From contig JAYMSP010000235.1 of the NCBI GenBank assembly GCA_036897095.1, positions 1 through 64,000 on the forward strand: DNA of 64,000 nt, written 5' to 3'. Positions 58,786-64,000 of the stretch are shown here, one piece after another. Source of the stretch: Plantago elongata (lineage: Eukaryota > Streptophyta > Magnoliopsida > Lamiales > Plantaginaceae). Position numbers and translations under genes: made by a program. How positions within the stretch are numbered: position 1 is the first letter of the stretch; each line of letters opens with the position of its first letter. The notes under the pieces were generated by a model, which was given only the letters and a program-made list of their open reading frames with translations, made no database searches and was not told the origin of the DNA.

Positions 58786-59520
58786 GAGTAAAACTATGTT
58801 CTGTTCATCCAAAAATTCATTTGTTTTAGTTGTTTTGTCATCTTTAGTTGTAAACAATACTTTAAGAATTTAAATAAATTCCGTTCATTTTAATTTTAAT
58901 ATTATTTAGCCAATTAAAAATAGATAATTCCGTCTCCAAACCTTCAAAATTCGTTTTAAAAAACACGAGGAACAGATTTAGGAACAAACATACTACTCAT
59001 GAGATATTAATAAAAATATTTAAATATCAAACCATTATACATATACCGACTACAATATTAATCAATTCGTATTTCAGACCGATCATTATAATATAACATG
59101 CGTATTATAGGGTGGGCTATTATATTTTGGCCCATGTGTGTTAATATTCACTAACAATCTAACACACAATCACACATCTAGCCCAATACACAAAAACCGC
59201 CGTCTCTTCTTCTCTTGCGTCGTCTTCAGCTCTGCTCCTCTGCAGAACTTTTTCCGGCCAAACTCTGCCGTCGTATTCAGCAATATTCGAATTTCCAGAT
59301 TGTTCGTCGTCTCCTCACTCTCTCCTGTCTTGATTCTCTCTGTTACTGTAAACTTGAAATCAAGGTTTGTCTTGTTTTTGGAGTGTTAATTGAGGAAATT
59401 CAATTTGCACTGATTCTCTTGATTACTGTTGGGTGAGTTTGGACTTTGCAAAATTTTAGTCTGCTTACTATTTGTTTCGTACTTGCAGCCGGAAAATATA
59501 TATATATACACGGAGGGAAA
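58786..59520. other. Spacer and 5' leader of the NOPCHAP1-like gene
   Basis: AT-rich spacer, then a CT-rich first leader segment (about 59170-59370) that may be a 5' UTR exon spliced to the exon containing the ATG at 59521 (acceptor near 59488). Confidence 0.5.
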
Positions 59521-61096
59521 ATGTCGGAACGGAATAGCAAAGACCTACTGCAGCTCGAGACCAACACCAGATTAGGTTCCTTTCTTGTTTTTCTTTTTTT
59601 CGTTTTTTGTTTTCAATTGTGAATGATAACTAAAGATTCAATTTTTATTGATTTTGCAGAATCAAAGCTCTTAGTTTGCAAAGAAAGCAGCTTACCTGAA
59701 AACCCACTTCATAGACCACCCATGTTTCCTGTTCCCAAGAGCCAAGGTATACTTATAGTCACTAGACTATGATTCTTTGTTTTTGCCTGTGTGCCTGTTT
59801 TTGTATTTGAATTCCATATGTGAGATTTTGCTGGAATTTGTTGGTGCTATATGCTGTTGTTACGTCTTTGGTTGTTCTTTCCTTGTGCTCTACCATTGAT
59901 AGGAATATGATTGTATTGAAACATGAGGAAGTTTTAGCTTGCTTAAACATCAATGTCAACTTAATAGTATGTTTCTGTTGAAAAGTAGAGGTCTAGAAGA
60001 TGTAAAGAGAGTTATTTTCTTGAGTATGTTTCAGTAAAGAGATTGGACCAGCGTCGAAGGTGAAAATAGGGATAAATAACTCAACCCAACGTCCCAACCA
60101 ATCTATTATGTATTGGAACAAGAACAACTACATGTAATACTTTTTATACTGTGATCTTTGCTTAAGGTGTAGTGTGTCTGTTAAGTTTGTTTGGTTTTGA
60201 CTAACTGTGTAATTGCTTCTTTGTGTTCCTAGCCCATCTTAATTGTTGCACTTGTTTGCCAATCATTAGTGATGCTTATAAGCTGGAAGGTGTAGATTGA
60301 TTGATATGATGGTTTAAGTTCATATACATGCTATAAATATGTCATCGTCTCATACCCAAGAGTGGTGTTGATTCTTTAAAGCTACAGAATTATATTATAC
60401 TCAATCTCTGCCTGTAGTGTTGGGAAAAGTGAAAGATTTCTTGGGTATCATGGCAGAGTCAAATAAGAAGCTATTGGCTGAGGCAAAGGTATAAATCAAG
60501 TCCTGATTCCATCTCTTAAAGGCCTTGCCCGATATTTAGTTCTTGAATGAGCTCTTATTCAACACTTCACTAATTGCAGAACAATCCTGATAGTTGTGAT
60601 ATTGAAGTGCTCAGTGGAAAAGAATCTGAATACATCGAAATGGTAATTGCCAACATTTATATAGATCTCTGTATTTCATTAAACCAAATACACAATGGAA
60701 GAAAGATACTCGCAGTTTGAACCTGTTCTAACCATGGCATTCCTGTGTTATCAAAATACAAACATGATAAGGAGGCGAAAACGCTGTAATGTGTTTACGT
60801 TGATTTAATGGTACACATGTTCACAGGATTTGATGCTTGGTGTTGCTGACCTTCATACCCCCGAGGCTGTTGCTGCCGCAGAATCTGCATTAGCAGGTAA
60901 TCCACCAGCATTTCCCTTAGCAGAAAGCAACAGCGATTCAGAAACTGATGATAGCAGCGATGAAGATGAAGAGGTTAATGATGGTAAAGATGTAGCTCCC
61001 TCAAAATCTGCGGCTAATGATGAAAAACATTCTTCATGTAAGCCAACAAAGAAACAAAACCAAAAGAAGCGATCTAGGATAGTTGAGCTTCCTTAG
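59521..61096 (+). CDS. NOPCHAP1-like (C12orf45-type) snoRNP assembly co-chaperone
   Basis: Five exons: 59521-59575, 59660-59746, 60418-60488, 60580-60642, 60827-61096; 181 residues, in phase. The conserved core is PMFPVPKSQVLGKVKDFLGIMAESNKKLL (several short runs), SCDIEVLSGKESEYIEMDLMLGVADL. This closely parallels the animal C12orf45/NOPCHAP1 signature (VPRSSVLxKxxxFLPxxxxAN ... FDIExxxG ... IEMDxALG). The C-terminal part is an acidic Ser/Asp/Glu stretch (ETDDSSDEDEE) followed by a basic tail (KKRSR), typical of nucleolar factors. In human cells NOPCHAP1 links NOP58 to the R2TP chaperone during box C/D snoRNP assembly. The plant role is inferred from similarity seen by eye. Confidence 0.8.
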
Positions 61097-62180
61097 GGCA
61101 TTCAAGTGTTTTGCAGTTGTATTCTCCTTGTGTCTTTTTGAGATCCAAGGGATAAACATCTCTTTGTGATTCAAATATAGTTGTAATTGTTATCAAGAAA
61201 ATGATGCCCCTTATTAACATAAGGTTGATACATGTAAGGAGGCCCTGCTACAAAAACATGTAAGGAGATACTTTTCACTTTTGGATCACTCCTAATTTGT
61301 GAAGAATGTTTATGGTCAATCCATTTCGCTGTAATATAACCATATTTATCTGATGGAGCTCATTTAGTCTTTCTGTATTGTCTGAAAATGTGTTCCATGA
61401 ACCCCATATCTGAAAATTTTCCAATGGGAGTTGTTTAAAGTTTGGAGGCAGCGAAAAGATCATAAATCGACCAAAGTTTGTGGAAATACTCACCAATAGA
61501 TAAGTACTAATATTGGTAGCTTCCTTGAAGTGAGATTCAAGGCAATTGACTAGCCTTGAGAGTATGATCTGTCTAGATAACGGAGTGCAGCTACTTCCAC
61601 ATTTTCCAGCGACACAAAAAATTTAACAAGGACTCAACAAAGCAGTTGGGAGTGAATAGTGATGGCACAGGTAGGCGCTACGAATCGCAGTGTAGTGGGT
61701 TCAAAATGTACAACTATACTTTCCATGTTTACTAAGTCGAATGTTACGGGATAAAGCTCTAATACGTGTGAAAATTTCAACCGGTGCGACACTAGACTAG
61801 TTCGACCCGAGATAGCTAATAAGCCTTCTATCAGATTGATTTTAAGTGTATATGAAGAGAGTGTAGATGGCTAGAGAGTTTGCAAGAAATGCTTGAATTT
61901 GCTTGATGATACAAAATGGTGAGGTCAAAGACTCAAAGGCCTATTTATACAAGTTTCCACCTTCTTTATGGGTGGAGATCTATTTAGAGAATTCTACATC
62001 TAAAACTATCTACTAATTATATTCCTCAAGCTTCTAAGTCTCTACAATATACAAGACTATTCCAGAGAATTTACACCTTCATGGCTTATGATTCTTCTAA
62101 ATAATTACCCCATGAACTTAGGCTTTTGGACTTGGACAACACTAATGCGATGGGCTGTCAGATGTAGATGTAGAAATTTT
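61097..62180. other. 3' flank and unassigned sequence
   Basis: The 3' UTR of the NOPCHAP1-like gene (to about 61260) is followed by sequence without a gene. Between 61660 and 62130 there is sequence resembling an old repeat with a TATA-like CCTATTTATACAAG. I could not assign it to a family. Confidence 0.4.
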
Positions 62181-62189
62181 GATCAGGAG

Positions 62190-62835
62190 TAGCACATTTT
62201 TAAAAATACTATAATATTTACATTTTAATACATAACTTTCAAGATTCCATTTTTAGAAACATATTTAGTTTTATAAAATAAATGTAGCTCTACCGTTTAG
62301 TAAAATTCTAAGAAATGTCTTATTTGAATTTATTGAAAAAATAAGAAATTCAACACTGAAAAGGTATACGTCAATATAAATTTATGTTAAAAAAGAATAC
62401 GAAAGAGAACAAAAAAAAATAATAAATACAAAAGGTTTTGATAAATTATACAAGAAGAATAATGTAAGCAACAAAATAATGATTCTTGATAATTAAGAAA
62501 GGAATTTTGCCAAAAAAAAAAGAAATTAGTTAAGGAAGGAAAATGAATACTAAAAGAAGGATGAGAAAGAAAGCAATAGAAAAACTAATCAAAAAGGTGA
62601 AAGAACAAAGAAAAAGAATGCAATAAAAAACTAATCATAACAGTGGAAGACGGAATTTGAACAAGAGACCTCATATATTGTAGAGTTACTGTATACCACC
62701 AGTGCTATAGAATTATATAATATAACTAAGGTGCTGTAAACTCTTAACTAGAGGTATGCTGAATATTTCATATTTAAAATTGAAGGGTAGCACTTGCTAC
62801 CCCGTGCTGCTCTTGCGACTGCGTCTGGAGCCGTG
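62190..62835. mobile_element. Degenerate DNA-transposon relic with internal tRNA-like arm
   Basis: Left AGGAGTAGCACATTTTTAAAAA; right GGGTAGCACTTGCTACCCCGTG...TCTGGAGCC. The core is AT-rich and purine-biased (62330-62640), and a tRNA-like B-box on the minus strand (about 62650-62675) lies near the right end. The layout resembles the relic at 36132. Borders approximate. Confidence 0.35.
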
Positions 62836-63319
62836 ACACGAAGGTAGCATGATGAAAATTGATTATCTATATAGATACTTGTAATTATTTCACCTATATA
62901 TAAATGTACTTGAACACAACCAACATAATAAGAATTGTCGTATTGCAGCGATAGAAATGAGATTTATTATAATTAGATTTGTTTTATGGACATAACTCTA
63001 CCAATAGGGAAGCATAAAGCATGCGATAGGGTATACACATTCAAGGCTCAGGAAGCTGAGGTTCTTGACCTTGAGAAGCGGAAACGTAATTTATTACCTA
63101 CTGTCTAGGTAGCAAATGCGCAAAGGAGCAAGGAAGCAACGAATCACTTCCACCCCTATCTCGCAGTTGAGGAATGGAACGCAACGCAACGCAACCCAAT
63201 CTTTTTTGGGTCTGAATTTCGTTGACTCGTGATTCCTATGGCCTCACAGGAGTTTGTACGGTGAATAAACTCAACAAGATATCAAATATTAGACTAATAG
63301 CCACAAGACTGAGTGTTCC

Positions 63320-63515
63320 CAATAGGGCTGCTCATTTTATCCGTATCCGCGAATCCGGTCCGTTATCCGCGAAAAACGGACGGATACGGATCGATCCGTT
63401 AAAAAACGGACCGGATCGCGGATGGGGTTTTCGTTCATCCGTTTTGAACAGATAAAACGGATAAATCCGCCGAATATCCGCGGATATCCGTTCATCCGTT
63501 AGACAGGGGTATTTT
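63320..63515 (+). mobile_element. hAT-like terminal region with ATCCG subterminal repeats
   Basis: Begins AGGGCTGCTCATTTTATCCG. The next 180 bp are packed with ATCCGT/ACGGAT words in both orientations (for example CGGACGGATACGGATCGATC). This is the typical subterminal zone of plant hAT elements. The other end is not in the window, or is lost. Confidence 0.5.
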
Positions 63516-63576
63516 TGGTATTTTACAAAGCCTCGTTGAGTTTTCTCTTCTTCTCGTAGTGCAATCGCTCTTTACT

Positions 63577-63708
63577 CTCTTCTCAGCTTGACATTTCTTC
63601 TCTGCATCTTCCTTCAATTGAATACTATTTACTTCTCTTCTCAGTCTCCATGCTTTTCCCTCTCTTCTCAGCCTGACATTTCTTCTCTGCATCTTCCTTC
63701 AATTGAAT
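63577..63708. repeat. 85-bp tandem duplication in CT-rich sequence
   Basis: The block ctcttctcagcttgacattt and the following tcttccttcaattgaat occur at 63577 and again at 63662 with few changes. It lies in a CT-rich tract that looks like a 5' leader. Confidence 0.8.
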
Positions 63709-64000
63709 CCTAAAACCCCTGGTCTACACTTCTGTTCTCTACCAAAACACAAGTTGGTCTCTAGCGAGAGTGGAGTAAACGAAGCGATCAACACCGCAAC
63801 ACTGATGTCGATCAGAAACACTAGATCTTCCGCCTTCTTTCTGCCTTCCGACATACTCCCGTAGCGCCACCTCTGCCTTCCTTCCTCCCTCCACGGCGCC
63901 TTCTTTCTATAGCAACGAACGCCGTTTAGTGTTGCAGATCTGCCTTTTTTGCATCTCTTCCAAGGCTCATTTGTGTCAGATCCGCGCTTCTGATTACAAA

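Noticed and set aside
1-64000. CRISPR arrays, bacterial operons or phage-like systems
   Set aside because: No regularly spaced short repeats of CRISPR type are present. Genes have introns, transit peptides and plant-only domains, so this is plant nuclear DNA.

Overview
This is a 64 kb stretch of nuclear DNA from a flowering plant, almost certainly a eudicot. The evidence is AT-rich spacers, short GT-AG introns, plant-only families (remorin, WRKY, CLE peptide, L-type starch phosphorylase, chloroplast transit peptides) and a conserved MIR398 hairpin. Family resemblances suggest an asterid, but the sequence alone does not settle the order. I rebuilt multi-exon genes by reading splice sites and checking that exon phases add up; coordinates give the coding span and exons are listed in each entry.

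Left third (1-24 kb): a repeat-bearing segment without a gene (1-2.5 kb). Next comes a 14-exon GDAP2-like macro-domain/CRAL-TRIO gene on the minus strand (2.6-9.4 kb), then a four-exon small chloroplast protein gene (minus, 11.0-12.8 kb). A MIR398 hairpin follows (minus, 13.5 kb) with GTAC copper-response cores upstream. After it lie a nodulin-related protein 1 gene (plus, 16.7 kb), a small two-membrane-segment protein (plus, 18.1 kb), a seven-exon remorin (minus, 18.9-20.7 kb) and a nine-exon secreted GH79 heparanase-like gene (minus, 21.3-24.0 kb).

Middle third (24-48 kb): an 11-exon extracellular LRR protein (minus, 26.7-30.3 kb) and a non-autonomous hAT-like transposon with terminal inverted repeats and an 8-bp target duplication (32.4-33.3 kb). 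Then come a CLE peptide precursor (minus, 34.6-34.9 kb), a two-exon purple acid phosphatase of the PAP2/PAP9 type with a C-terminal membrane anchor (plus, 37.5-40.2 kb), two divergent single-exon RING-H2 genes (40.7-42.3 kb) and a 15-exon plastidic alpha-glucan phosphorylase PHO1 (plus, 43.1-47.9 kb).

Right third (48-64 kb): an F-box-associated relic, a group IIc WRKY gene with a 2.5-kb first intron, and two more RING-H2 genes of the same local family. Between those two RING genes sits a nest of mobile elements: an old Cassandra TRIM carrying 5S-rRNA-like sequence, then a TIR element with subterminal repeats and a hairpin-rich core. A five-exon NOPCHAP1-like gene follows, and the window ends in degenerate transposon sequence including one probable hAT end.

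The genes do not form a pathway. They are independent plant genes typical of a euchromatic arm. The most notable features are the MIR398 locus, the lineage-type RING-H2 cluster with a shared pre-RING motif, the Cassandra TRIM, and the unusual TIR element beside it.
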